A DNA stretch of 22,464 nucleotides from Flavobacteriales bacterium UBA3477 (GCA_002378005.1 DFQY01000006.1:1-22464), one strand, 5' to 3'. Numbered from the stretch's first letter, positions 13,209-21,591 are shown. Program-made: numbers and translations. The notes: a model not told the origin generated them from the sequence alone.

Positions 13209-16145
13209 TTATTCCAACCTCACCTCATCCGTAAAGAAATAGCTTTGATAACCAGCGCCCGGGTGCCAATCTTGTAGTCGACCGGCATTGGTATACGTAA
13301 TGCGAATGGCCCTCACTAAATCAGTTTTAGGATTGCTCAACACCACGTCGTGACGGACGGCTTCTTCTTGTCCTAAAGGATCGTCCATTTCCATGGCGCC
13401 GAAGAAATGCCACTGATCGTCGCCCTCATACAATACTTGGGCTTCCACTTTTTGCGGAGCAGCGATCCACGCACGGATATCTTTTAGAATGCCTACATGT
13501 ACGGTTTGCACTTGTTTCGACTTTTTCAAGGTGATTTCCAGGGTCGCATCGTGGCCTTGAACACCGATCCAATGCCCCTTGCGCCAATCAGTGTCTCCAG
13601 TGATTCCATCGACCATAGCTTCCGGCCCTCCAGCTGTGTATTGAGGGGAAGCGTGTCCTACCACCCAGCTAGCTTCGAGATTATCATCGCGCTTGCTGAA
13701 TACGGCCTTTGCGACGTGATTGCCATAACCGAAATGCGGCGTCATAGCAGTTACAAAACCATCGTCATACGCAGTTCCAATACCCACACGGCCCTTGCGG
13801 TCCTTCTTCCATTTTACATTTTCATAGCGGTCGTATTGCCATAAATCATACTGCCCTGTTGGGATGATTTCAACTTGGGCAGTACCGGTAAAGGTGCGCG
13901 GTACACGGACGATCGGTGCCGGTGGCGTAGGGTTTTTCATCTTGGTAGCATATCGATACACCTTGCCCCAATCCGATGGTTCGTCGCCACGTTTTACCTT
14001 CCATTGGCCGCCTTCGAGGAGTTCGTCGTGCGTGAAATAGCGCTTCTGGAATATCGGTGTCTCTGTACTATCCCCACGGTCGTAGTCCATGATGTAAGTG
14101 CCTACATCTTCCACGGTGATGTCCAATTCCTTTCCGTTCGGCAATTCCAAATGAATGGCATCCCACCAAGGTGTCGAAATCTGATATTCCGGCTTGCCCG
14201 GCACTAGGGGGTACATGCCCATGGAGGCCATGACGTACCACGCGCTCATCTGTCCGCAATCCTCATTTCCGCTCAGTCCATCCGGTGCATTCTGGTACTG
14301 CGATCCTAAGATGCGGTGCACCCAATAGCTGGTCCGGCGTGGATTGTTCGTAGCGTTGTAGAGGTAGGCGATGTGGTGCGAAGGTTCGTTCCCGTGCGCG
14401 TATTGACCAATGAGTCCAGTGATGTCCGCTTGGTCGCGTCCGGTGGTATGTGAGCTGGCATAAAAGAGTCCGTCGAGCAGGTCTTCGAGTACATCGTGAC
14501 GAGATTTTACGAGGATCTTTTGCTTTTTTCGGGGCAGGTTGTTCCAATGTTCTCTTCCGCCTCGAAAATTGGTCAATACTTCCATCCATCCCTCAATATC
14601 ATGAACTGGCGAGAAGCTATACTGGAAAGCATTGGCTTCGGTAAAATGGTTGTTCACCTCGCGCGGATTATACGGGCTGTAAAAGTCTCCATTAGTACGC
14701 GGTCGAACGTACCCGCTCTCCGGATCGATCAACGAGCGGTAGGCAGAGGAGCGTTGGTCGTAGGCCATGTAAGTGTTCCAATCCTCAAAGCGCTGTGCCG
14801 TCCAAGCAATACAGGCATCGTCATACGCATATTCCAATGTTTTACTGACCGATTCGCTTTCGTCCTCAATACTCAAGAACCCAGATACCTGATAAGCACC
14901 CAAACCAAAAACATCCATCTCCGCGGTGGCGCGCATGGCTTCCAAAGTCAGGGCGGTATCCGTGTGGTAGCCTTTGGCAATGGCATCGGCGAGCACACTT
15001 ACGCTGTGGTAGCCAATCATACAATCGGTCTCATTTCCGGCCAATTCCCATATGGGCAAACGTCCGCGTTGCTTGTACATATCGAGCATCCCGTAGATAA
15101 ACTCCTGCGTACGCTCAGGCTGGGTAATGGTGTATAAAGGATGGGCCGTTCTGTAGGTATCCCAGAGGCTGAACACAGTGTAGTGGCGGTTCACTGTATC
15201 GCGGTAAATCACATTGTCTTGTCCGCGATAGCTCCCGTCTACGTCGCTCCATAAATTTGGCACAGAATAGGCATGATATAAGGCTGTAGCATAAATGGCA
15301 CGCTGATTAGGCAGGGCGCTTTTTACTTTGCTTTTGGCCAATTCCTCCGCCCATTTCCCTTGAGTTTCCGCAAAAATCTCCTCAAAATCGCGTCTAGCGA
15401 TCTCGCCATGGTAATTCTTCCATGCACCTTCTTCAGAGGTGCCGCTCATGCCGATACTCACCTCGGCATTTACAATGCCATCGGGCAAGGCTAACCAATA
15501 AACCCCGGGCGATAGTTTCCACACAGAATCTGGCGCAGGGGACACTTCGAAGCCAAAGTAAAAATGCTGCTCTCGGGCCCATCCTTCTGAAATTCGACGT
15601 CCTTCAAATTTGCCATCACCCAGCTCGCTGAAATCCTGTTTTAAAACACGGTCTCGGAAATTTAAATCGACCATGATTCCCGGTGAGCTGTTTGGAGGGT
15701 AATGCAACCGCAACTTTCCTATCCTATCCCCTGCGGTAGCTTCGATACGCGTCCCGTCAGCTAGTATACAAGCATAATAACCGGCTTGTGCGTGTTCGTC
15801 TTCTTTGAAGAATTTAATGTGATCCCCTTCCTTAGTTGGCGAGGAATACGGCAGCATCAACAGGTCGCCATAATCGCTCACTCCCGTGCCGCTGAGGTGC
15901 GTACAAGTAAATCCGTACATCGCGCTATCCGTAAAGTGGTAACCACTGCATCCGTCCCAACCATCGTAACGTGTATTTGGGCCCAATTGTATCATCCCAA
16001 AGGGCGCCTGTGCACTTGGATGGGTGTGGCCGTGGCCACCAGTTCCGATAAATGGATTGATATCTTTTACAGAGGTCCACTCAGCATCTTGAGCAGAAAG
16101 TTGAAGCCCGATGAGCAGGGTGAGTAATTGGGTCAGTTTACGCAT
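13209..16145 (-). CDS. Secreted GH92 alpha-1,2-mannosidase with C-terminal carbohydrate-binding-like extension
   Basis: GH92 enzymes are calcium-dependent exo-alpha-mannosidases that trim mannose from N-glycans and yeast mannan. The protein has 978 residues. A signal peptide (about 1-19, ending LSAQ) precedes the family N-terminal signature NPFIGTGGHGHTHPSAQAPFG (30-50). Further signatures are SLWDTYRTAHPL (326-337), GNEPSHHIAYLYN (585-597) and GNEDCGQMSAWYVMASMGMY (626-645), the last two holding the acidic catalytic residues. The usual family core ends near residue 735. The remaining 240 residues hold a beta-rich linker domain beginning PPAPIVRVP and an F5/8 type C (discoidin)-like module with MVDGITGDTDWRKGHWIGVQG. 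The gene is divergent from the glycosylasparaginase gene by 46 bases. No lipobox, so it is probably periplasmic or secreted. Confidence 0.95.
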   Translation of the reverse strand: MRKLTQLLTLLIGLQLSAQDAEWTSVKDINPFIGTGGHGHTHPSAQAPFGMIQLGPNTRYDGWDGCSGYHFTDSAMYGFTCTHLSGTGVSDYGDLLMLPYSSPTKEGDHIKFFKEDEHAQAGYYACILADGTRIEATAGDRIGKLRLHYPPNSSPGIMVDLNFRDRVLKQDFSELGDGKFEGRRISEGWAREQHFYFGFEVSPAPDSVWKLSPGVYWLALPDGIVNAEVSIGMSGTSEEGAWKNYHGEIARRDFEEIFAETQGKWAEELAKSKVKSALPNQRAIYATALYHAYSVPNLWSDVDGSYRGQDNVIYRDTVNRHYTVFSLWDTYRTAHPLYTITQPERTQEFIYGMLDMYKQRGRLPIWELAGNETDCMIGYHSVSVLADAIAKGYHTDTALTLEAMRATAEMDVFGLGAYQVSGFLSIEDESESVSKTLEYAYDDACIAWTAQRFEDWNTYMAYDQRSSAYRSLIDPESGYVRPRTNGDFYSPYNPREVNNHFTEANAFQYSFSPVHDIEGWMEVLTNFRGGREHWNNLPRKKQKILVKSRHDVLEDLLDGLFYASSHTTGRDQADITGLIGQYAHGNEPSHHIAYLYNATNNPRRTSYWVHRILGSQYQNAPDGLSGNEDCGQMSAWYVMASMGMYPLVPGKPEYQISTPWWDAIHLELPNGKELDITVEDVGTYIMDYDRGDSTETPIFQKRYFTHDELLEGGQWKVKRGDEPSDWGKVYRYATKMKNPTPPAPIVRVPRTFTGTAQVEIIPTGQYDLWQYDRYENVKWKKDRKGRVGIGTAYDDGFVTAMTPHFGYGNHVAKAVFSKRDDNLEASWVVGHASPQYTAGGPEAMVDGITGDTDWRKGHWIGVQGHDATLEITLKKSKQVQTVHVGILKDIRAWIAAPQKVEAQVLYEGDDQWHFFGAMEMDDPLGQEEAVRHDVVLSNPKTDLVRAIRITYTNAGRLQDWHPGAGYQSYFFTDEVRLE

Positions 16146-16191
16146 GTCCCCAAATTAAGAATAATGCGTAAGTTTAAGGAAACACAGAACC
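16146..16191. promoter_or_regulatory. 46-bp divergent promoter region, GH92 / glycosylasparaginase
   Basis: The two start codons face away from each other here. On the plus strand TAAGTTTA (16169-16176) is one base from TAnnTTTG, 15 bases before the glycosylasparaginase ATG. On the minus strand TTAATTTG lies seven bases upstream of the GH92 ATG and is a near match. The shortness means one bound regulator would affect both sides. Confidence 0.35.
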
Positions 16192-17181
16192 ATGTCCAGA
16201 AGAAGATTTCTGAAGAATCTCGGCTTGGCTGGTGCGGGCCTCGCTATTAAACCACTATCAACCTCCGCACAAACCGCTCAACCGCCACTCCCGCTTAAGG
16301 ATTCTCCTTTGGTGATTAGCACTTGGATACACGGCATGGAAGCCAATGCAGGCGCATGGTCCGTCCTTGAAAATGGCGGCGCAGCGCTTGATGCTGTTCA
16401 AAAAGGTGTAGCGGTGACCGAAAGCGATATGAACAACCGCAGCGTCGGGCTCGCGGGTCGTCCAGACCGCGACGGTCATGTGACCCTTGATGCCTGTATC
16501 ATGGACCACGACAGCCGATGCGGATCTGTAGCTTTCTTAGAGGATATTCAGCATCCTATAGATGTTGCTCGTGCCATTATGGACAAGACGCCTCACGTGA
16601 TGTTGGTGGGCGAAGGTGCGCAAAAATGGGCGTTGGAAAACGGGTTTTCTAAAGTGGACTTTGAGGTGCCTATTTCTGAGGTGCAGAAGGACTATGAGAA
16701 TTGGCTCATTAAATCAGAATACAAAACCGGCGTGAACGTCGAAAATCACGATACCATCGGCATGTTAGCATTAGATGCCAGTGGTCGAATGGCTGGGGCG
16801 TGCACCACGTCTGGTATGGCTTATAAAATCAGAGGTCGCGTGGGAGATAGTCCCATCATTGGTGCAGGGTTGTTTATTGACGGTGATGTCGGGGGCGCAA
16901 CAGCCACGGGTGTTGGTGAAGCGATGATACGGACCGCAGGATGTGCGTCCGTCGTGGAATCCATGCGTCGCGGAGCTTCGCCTGAGGAAGCATGTTATGA
17001 GATTGTGCAAAGGATTCTGAAAAAACATCCTGGTGTGAATGGGATGCAAGTGGGATTTCTAGCGATGAACATGCAAGGCGAGTACGGTGGATACAGTGTC
17101 TATAATGGATTTAATTATGCATTGCGCAGCAAAGAGCGAAATGAAATGGTGGATGCCAAATACATGAGAACATGGGGATAA
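16192..17181 (+). CDS. N4-(beta-N-acetylglucosaminyl)-L-asparaginase, Tat-exported
   Basis: Glycosylasparaginase hydrolyses the bond between GlcNAc and asparagine, the last link of N-glycoproteins, once the peptide has been removed. The 329-residue precursor starts with a Tat signal, SRRRFLK at residues 2-8, followed by GLAGAGLAI. The Ntn-hydrolase autocleavage site is HDTIG at 186-190, with Thr188 expected to become the new N-terminus and nucleophile. Substrate-pocket features are GRVGDSPIIGAGLFID and GGATATGVGE downstream. The early VISTWIHGMEANAGAW block fits the family alpha-subunit start. The Tat route suggests folding in the cytoplasm and a periplasmic site of action. It overlaps the GH20 gene by 10 bases. 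A plain isoaspartyl peptidase is less likely because the N-terminal block and pocket sequence fit the AspG branch. Confidence 0.92.
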   Translation: MSRRRFLKNLGLAGAGLAIKPLSTSAQTAQPPLPLKDSPLVISTWIHGMEANAGAWSVLENGGAALDAVQKGVAVTESDMNNRSVGLAGRPDRDGHVTLDACIMDHDSRCGSVAFLEDIQHPIDVARAIMDKTPHVMLVGEGAQKWALENGFSKVDFEVPISEVQKDYENWLIKSEYKTGVNVENHDTIGMLALDASGRMAGACTTSGMAYKIRGRVGDSPIIGAGLFIDGDVGGATATGVGEAMIRTAGCASVVESMRRGASPEEACYEIVQRILKKHPGVNGMQVGFLAMNMQGEYGGYSVYNGFNYALRSKERNEMVDAKYMRTWG

Positions 17182-19349
17182 AAAAGAGAGATATTCAGCG
17201 TCGTTGGTGGCGGATTACCATTGGCGCCTTTGTTATTGCCTTAATAGCCGTAATGGTATCAACAAAAACAGACACCTTCGGTGATGCTCAGGTTTGTCGA
17301 GAATGGGCCTCTGTTGAGGCTTTGATTCCACCTGTTTTCTACTATGAGTTTGATAGTTCTGAATGGAATACATTGGATGATGTCATATTTGAATTGGATC
17401 CAAATTTATCTGAAGAAGCATATCGCATTGTTTCCAATGAGGACGGTGTAAAAGTATACCATGGAGAAGAGGGTGATCATCGTGCTCAGAGTACATTAGG
17501 ACAGCTTGGGATGCTTGGTTCAGAGGTCGCACTTCCTTGGGGCGAGATAAAAGACGAGCCAGTTTTTGGGCACCGCGGCGTACTTATGGACGTGTGTCGA
17601 CACTTCTTTACAGTTGATGAGGTCAAGCGTCACTTGGACGTGATGGCTCTTTATAAGTTCAATGTGTTACACTGGCATTTGACGGAGGATCAAGGCTGGC
17701 GAATTGCGATGGATAAGTATCCGAAATTAGCCGAAGTGGCGGCGTACCGCGTGCATGGGGATAGTGCTTATGGCGGGTCTTACAGCAGTGAAGATTTGGA
17801 AGAAGTGGTGGCCTATGCAGCCGGTTATGGGATCGAGGTCATTCCTGAAATAGAATTGCCAGGGCACAGTCAAGCGGCGTTGGCGGCCTATCCAGAACTG
17901 GGATGTACGGGCGAGCCGGTCGAGGTTGCCACGGAATGGGGCGTATTCAAAGAAATCTACTGCGCTGGGAATGAGCAGACCTTTGAGTTTATGGAGGATG
18001 TGTTGGATTATGTCTGTGAGATCTTCCCTTCGAAATACATTCACATTGGCGGCGATGAAGCCCCAAAATACCGCTGGGAGCATTGTCCAAAATGTCAGCA
18101 GCGCATTAAGGATGAGGGCTTGCACGACGAGGAGGCTTTACAAGGTTGGTTCAATACCAGGATCGAAAACTATTTGGCCACAAAGGGGAAGCAGATCATT
18201 GGATGGGATGAAATTTTGGAGGGCGGTTTGAGCCCGAATGCGACAGTGCAGAGCTGGCGTGGTTTCGAGGGTGCTATAGAAGCTGCAGAACAGGGTCACG
18301 ATGCCATTGTGAGTCCCACTTCGCATGCCTATTTTGATTATCCGGTGAGCAGTATTGATGTGCCGAAAGTGTATAGTTATAGCCCTATTCCGTCGGATTT
18401 AGACCCGCTGTTGGCTGGGCATATTTTGGGCGGAGAGTGTAATCTTTGGTCCGAATTCATTCCGGATACAGAAACGTTGGATCGAAGATTTTTACCTCGC
18501 GGTATTGCCATGGCTGAGGTGCTTTGGTCAAATCCTGCAGAGCGCGATTACGATGCATTTTGGCAGCGTCTTCAACATCATTATCCTATGTTGGATGCAC
18601 TTGGGTACGGCTATGACGTGGAGCAGGTGCCAGTGAAATTAGATACTAAAAATGATTTCTTTAAAGAGGAGCTTAAGGTTGTAGTTACTGCGGAGCCGGC
18701 TTTTGCAAATCTCGAGTTGGCTGTTGAGGCGCCTACGGGGATGACCATGGGTAGCGCAACTTCTTTTACTGAGCGTGGTGTGCATCAGATGAAGGTGCAG
18801 CCGAAACGCGGCGGGCACGCTATGGGCAAGGTCTTGAACTACGGATTTGCCGTACATGAGGGATTGGTAACGCACAGTTGTTTAACGAGTCCGCCGACTG
18901 AGCCATACACGGGTACCAAGGATATTCCATTGGCAAACGGAGTGTTGGGTACGGAGAATTATAGAGATGGAAATTGGGTCGGGTATTATGGGCCCGATTA
19001 TTTCAGCGGCCACTTTGGCTGGGACCAACCCTATGCCATTGATTCCATCAAAATCAACTTCCTTCAGAGCAGATTGAGTTGGATTCTTATTCCAGAAAAG
19101 GTCATCACCGACGTATATGAAAGTGAGGATCAAATCAGCCGCTATGAATGGGAGCGAACGAGCTCAACCTCAGAAGAAGGCACCTTTATTGAAACTATGG
19201 TCTTGGCGCCTGAGGGAGGTTTTCCAGCGACCCAAACCATTGACTTTATGATTCCAAACACCGAGGTTTTGCCAGATGATCACCCTTCAGCGGGCGAACG
19301 TGCATGGCATTTCTTAGACGAAGTACAGATTTATGGCAGACCAATTTGA
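17172..19349 (+). CDS. GH20 beta-N-acetylhexosaminidase, membrane-anchored
   Basis: Removes terminal beta-linked GlcNAc/GalNAc by substrate-assisted catalysis. The 725-residue protein has a basic N-terminus and one hydrophobic segment (about 15-30), best read as an uncleaved signal anchor with the enzyme in the periplasm. A GH20b-type domain fills about 45-130. The catalytic barrel begins FGHRGVLMDVCRHFF (132-146), with FNVLHWHLTEDQGWRI (163-178), PEIELPGHS (225-233) and HIGGDE (291-296) containing the catalytic Asp295-Glu296 pair. From about 500 there is a beta-rich linker domain, then an F5/8 type C-like module (about 585-725, with NGVLGTENYRDGNWVGYYG) like that at the end of the GH92 enzyme. 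The start overlaps glycosylasparaginase by 10 bases and the end overlaps cutC by 17, so the three genes form one operon. Confidence 0.95.
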   Translation: MGIKKRDIQRRWWRITIGAFVIALIAVMVSTKTDTFGDAQVCREWASVEALIPPVFYYEFDSSEWNTLDDVIFELDPNLSEEAYRIVSNEDGVKVYHGEEGDHRAQSTLGQLGMLGSEVALPWGEIKDEPVFGHRGVLMDVCRHFFTVDEVKRHLDVMALYKFNVLHWHLTEDQGWRIAMDKYPKLAEVAAYRVHGDSAYGGSYSSEDLEEVVAYAAGYGIEVIPEIELPGHSQAALAAYPELGCTGEPVEVATEWGVFKEIYCAGNEQTFEFMEDVLDYVCEIFPSKYIHIGGDEAPKYRWEHCPKCQQRIKDEGLHDEEALQGWFNTRIENYLATKGKQIIGWDEILEGGLSPNATVQSWRGFEGAIEAAEQGHDAIVSPTSHAYFDYPVSSIDVPKVYSYSPIPSDLDPLLAGHILGGECNLWSEFIPDTETLDRRFLPRGIAMAEVLWSNPAERDYDAFWQRLQHHYPMLDALGYGYDVEQVPVKLDTKNDFFKEELKVVVTAEPAFANLELAVEAPTGMTMGSATSFTERGVHQMKVQPKRGGHAMGKVLNYGFAVHEGLVTHSCLTSPPTEPYTGTKDIPLANGVLGTENYRDGNWVGYYGPDYFSGHFGWDQPYAIDSIKINFLQSRLSWILIPEKVITDVYESEDQISRYEWERTSSTSEEGTFIETMVLAPEGGFPATQTIDFMIPNTEVLPDDHPSAGERAWHFLDEVQIYGRPI

Positions 19350-20070
19350 AATAGAAATCGCCATTGAGGAGCCGGGCCACGCGGCACAACTCATTGATTT
19401 AGGCGTACACCGCATTGAGTTGTGTAGCAATTTGTCGGAAGGTGGATTGACGCCATCGGCCGCTCAGATTGAAATGACTGTAGATGTCAGTGATTTGCCC
19501 GTTTATGTGATGCTAAGGCCTCGTGCTGGGGACTTTACCTACAACCGACTGGAGAAGCACATGATGCTTGAGGAATTGAAGATACTTAGCGATTGTGGAG
19601 CATCGGGCATTGTTTTCGGGGCCTTAGATGGTGGTAGAAATATAGATGCGGATTTTGTGGAGTTGGTGGCTCAGTTTGCGCAAGATTATGGATTAGCCAT
19701 GACATTCCATCGTGCATTTGACGCCTGCGCCCGGCCGGAAACGGCGATGGAGCTTTTGGTGGAATTGGGCGTGGAGCGAATCTTGACTAGTGGTTTTGCA
19801 TCCACCGTGGCTGACGGTCTACCCGCGCTCAAGGATCTTTGTGACCAAGCGGCGGGTCGTATTCAAATACAGGCCGGTTCGGGCGTGAGTGCAGCTGCGG
19901 TCGATGACCTATGGGCTGCGGGGATTCGTTCATACCATTGCACAGCGAGAACGAAAATTGCGGCACGAGAAGGAAGTGTAGAAAAGCGGCTAGGCTTTGG
20001 CGATTATTGGTCGCTGGATACCAAGAAAATTGAAAACCTCAACAGCGCACTCTGGCGCAAATTGGCATAA
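19333..20070 (+). CDS. cutC: CutC family TIM-barrel protein
   Basis: A 245-residue cytoplasmic protein with the CutC signatures RIELCSNLSEGGLTPS (27-42), VMLRPRAGDFTY (59-70), a central GIVFGALDG, MTFHRAFD, RILTSG and IQAGSGVS. CutC was named for copper homeostasis in E. coli, but those phenotypes have been traced to an sRNA (MicL) made from the 3' part of that gene, so the enzyme activity of CutC is unknown. The ATG lies 17 bases inside the GH20 gene, giving tight coupling with glycan hydrolases. That context suggests a role in handling a product of glycan breakdown rather than copper; this is inference. The gene ends at a strong terminator. I see no copper genes nearby. Confidence 0.93.
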   Translation: MADQFEIEIAIEEPGHAAQLIDLGVHRIELCSNLSEGGLTPSAAQIEMTVDVSDLPVYVMLRPRAGDFTYNRLEKHMMLEELKILSDCGASGIVFGALDGGRNIDADFVELVAQFAQDYGLAMTFHRAFDACARPETAMELLVELGVERILTSGFASTVADGLPALKDLCDQAAGRIQIQAGSGVSAAAVDDLWAAGIRSYHCTARTKIAAREGSVEKRLGFGDYWSLDTKKIENLNSALWRKLA

Positions 20071-20071
20071 A

Positions 20072-20096
20072 AAAAGCCCACTCCAAGCGGGCTTTT
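20072..20096. terminator. Bidirectional intrinsic terminator after cutC
   Basis: AAAAGCCC (20072-20079) pairs perfectly with GGGCTTTT (20089-20096) around a 9-base loop, with an A run on the left and T-rich sequence on the right. It lies directly after the cutC stop and downstream of the convergent lipoprotein gene, so it can serve both. Confidence 0.85.
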
Positions 20097-20116
20097 CTGT
20101 ATTTATTCGGTCGGGA

Positions 20117-20584
20117 TTATTTGCCCCAACGTTGGATTTGTGCGATTTCGAAGGTGAGCGGAATTGGCACACCTGGAACTGTAACGGTCAAAGACGTATC
20201 CATTCTGAAGGTAAAGGCATCTTGTTCCAAAGTCTTAATCACAAAATCAAGATTTGCAGTGGTGCCACCTGCACCTGGAAGGCCCAAGCCTAAATCAACA
20301 TTCTTCAAAGTAAGAATGGTATCATTCTTAATGGCCCATCCTAGTGAGTCCAAACGCGTACCGGCAGAGTCAATAGTTAATCCACCATTATCCATAAAGT
20401 TAGCCTCCATCATAGTGGTGCTTTGAGTGCTGGTAGAATCCAAGAAAGGAAGTGCTTGAATGTTCACCTGTCGGTTGATACCTGTCCAAACCCCGGTTAC
20501 TTTGAACTCAGTGCTTTTGTTTTCCCATTTTGTACATGAAGCAAGCAAAGCTGCTACTGCGACGAAGAATGCGATTTTTTTCAT
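20117..20584 (-). CDS. Hypothetical lipoprotein, lipocalin-like
   Basis: A 155-residue protein with a lipoprotein signal peptide, MKKIAFFVAVAALLASC, lipidated Cys at residue 17. The mature part is rich in short beta strands (VTGVWTGINRQV, DTILTLKNVDL, LDFVIKTLEQDAFTFRMD) and ends in IAQIQRWGK. A lone tryptophan after a glycine early in the chain (GVWTG) and alternating strands recall lipocalin-like lipoproteins common in Bacteroidota, but I cannot confirm the family. A stretch of loop residues LGLGLPGAGGTT interrupts the strands. It lies 36 bases downstream of ribF on the same strand but has its own promoter-like element, so it may be transcribed separately. No function is assigned. Confidence 0.85.
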   Translation of the reverse strand: MKKIAFFVAVAALLASCTKWENKSTEFKVTGVWTGINRQVNIQALPFLDSTSTQSTTMMEANFMDNGGLTIDSAGTRLDSLGWAIKNDTILTLKNVDLGLGLPGAGGTTANLDFVIKTLEQDAFTFRMDTSLTVTVPGVPIPLTFEIAQIQRWGK

Positions 20585-20605
20585 TGTTGTTTCAATTAGG
20601 TCTTA

Positions 20606-20639
20606 CAAAGATGTCAATATTTATGCCAGCTTCGACAAA
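20606..20639 (-). promoter_or_regulatory. Candidate promoter of the lipoprotein gene
   Basis: On the minus strand a TTTG (20639-20636) is followed 22 bases later by CATCTTTG (20613-20606), one base from the -7 consensus TAnnTTTG, and 21 bases later by the ATG. The upstream part lies in the last codons of ribF. Confidence 0.4.
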
Positions 20640-21544
20640 GCATCTTCTTTATCTAAAGCAAGTTGCGCTTTCAAGGCTTCGAGGCCGTTAAAGCTCATCA
20701 CATCCCTTAGGCGATGGCCCATAGCAAAATGCAAGTGTTGCCCGTAGAGATCCCCTTCAAAATCGAGCAGGTGAATCTCCACCGAACGTTTGGCACTCCC
20801 CACAGTAGGGCGACGGCCTATGTTGGCCATGGCTTTGTGGTGTTCGCCGTTCAATCGGACATAACCTGCGTACACGCCATCGGCGGGAATGAGTTTGTGT
20901 TGAAAGTTGATGTTGAGGTTGGCAGTTGGGAATCCGATCGTGCGGCCTATTTGATCGCCTTTGATGACTTCTCCGCCGATGATATAGGGATGGCCTAAAT
21001 AGGTGGCAGCTAGTTCTACATCCCCTTCAGTTAATGCGGACCGTATTTTCGTGCTGCTAATGTTTACTGCATCGATATCCAGTGCAGGAATCTCCTCAAC
21101 GTCAAAGCCGTAAATAGGTCCAAATTCTTTCAAATGCTCGAAGCTGCCTTCGCGATTGCGGCCGAAGTGGTGATCGTATCCTATGATTAGTTGTTTAACA
21201 CCAATATGATTGACCAATATTTCACGCACAAACTCTAAAGATGGTGTGCGGGAGAATTCTTTGGTGAAGGGATGGATGATCAAATGATCTAGTCCGGTTT
21301 GTTCGAGGAGCCCAATTTTTTCCTCTAAACTCGTCAGCAGTTTGAGCTCTGTATCCGGCTGCAATACCAAACGTGGATGCGGGGAGAAGGTCAGCAACAC
21401 ACTCTCGCCGCTGACTTTATGGGCGGTTTGGACTAATTGGCCCAAAATTTTCTTGTGCCCTAAGTGTACACCGTCAAAAGTACCCGTGGTGGCCACGGCG
21501 CAGTCTAGTGTATTAAATTCGGCTAGGGATTGGTATACCTTCAA
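20621..21544 (-). CDS. ribF: RibF, bifunctional riboflavin kinase / FAD synthetase
   Basis: Makes FMN from riboflavin and then FAD. The 307-residue protein has the usual two-domain plan. The N-terminal FAD synthetase domain shows GTFDGVHLGHKKI (21-33), LTFSPHPR (51-58), GYDHHFGRN (122-130) and ISSTKIRSAL (162-171). The C-terminal kinase domain shows GRTIGFPTANL (200-210), DGVYAGYVRL (222-231) and MANIGRRPTVG. The start is the TTG at 21544-21542: it gives the family-typical KVYQS N-terminus, and I find no in-frame ATG or GTG in the roughly 35 bases upstream of it. It is divergent from the membrane-protein gene at 21592 across 47 bases. Confidence 0.95.
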   Translation of the reverse strand: MKVYQSLAEFNTLDCAVATTGTFDGVHLGHKKILGQLVQTAHKVSGESVLLTFSPHPRLVLQPDTELKLLTSLEEKIGLLEQTGLDHLIIHPFTKEFSRTPSLEFVREILVNHIGVKQLIIGYDHHFGRNREGSFEHLKEFGPIYGFDVEEIPALDIDAVNISSTKIRSALTEGDVELAATYLGHPYIIGGEVIKGDQIGRTIGFPTANLNINFQHKLIPADGVYAGYVRLNGEHHKAMANIGRRPTVGSAKRSVEIHLLDFEGDLYGQHLHFAMGHRLRDVMSFNGLEALKAQLALDKEDALSKLA

Positions 21545-21591
21545 CTTGAGTTGTAATTTTCCGCAAATTACGAACTGTAAACCGCATTCTT

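Noticed and set aside
14496..15137. Open frame on the plus strand, 213 codons
   Set aside because: Antisense to the GH92 catalytic core; no motif or promoter.
13209..20070. Polysaccharide utilisation locus of the SusC/SusD type
   Set aside because: No TonB-dependent SusC, SusD lipoprotein or dedicated regulator is present in the window.
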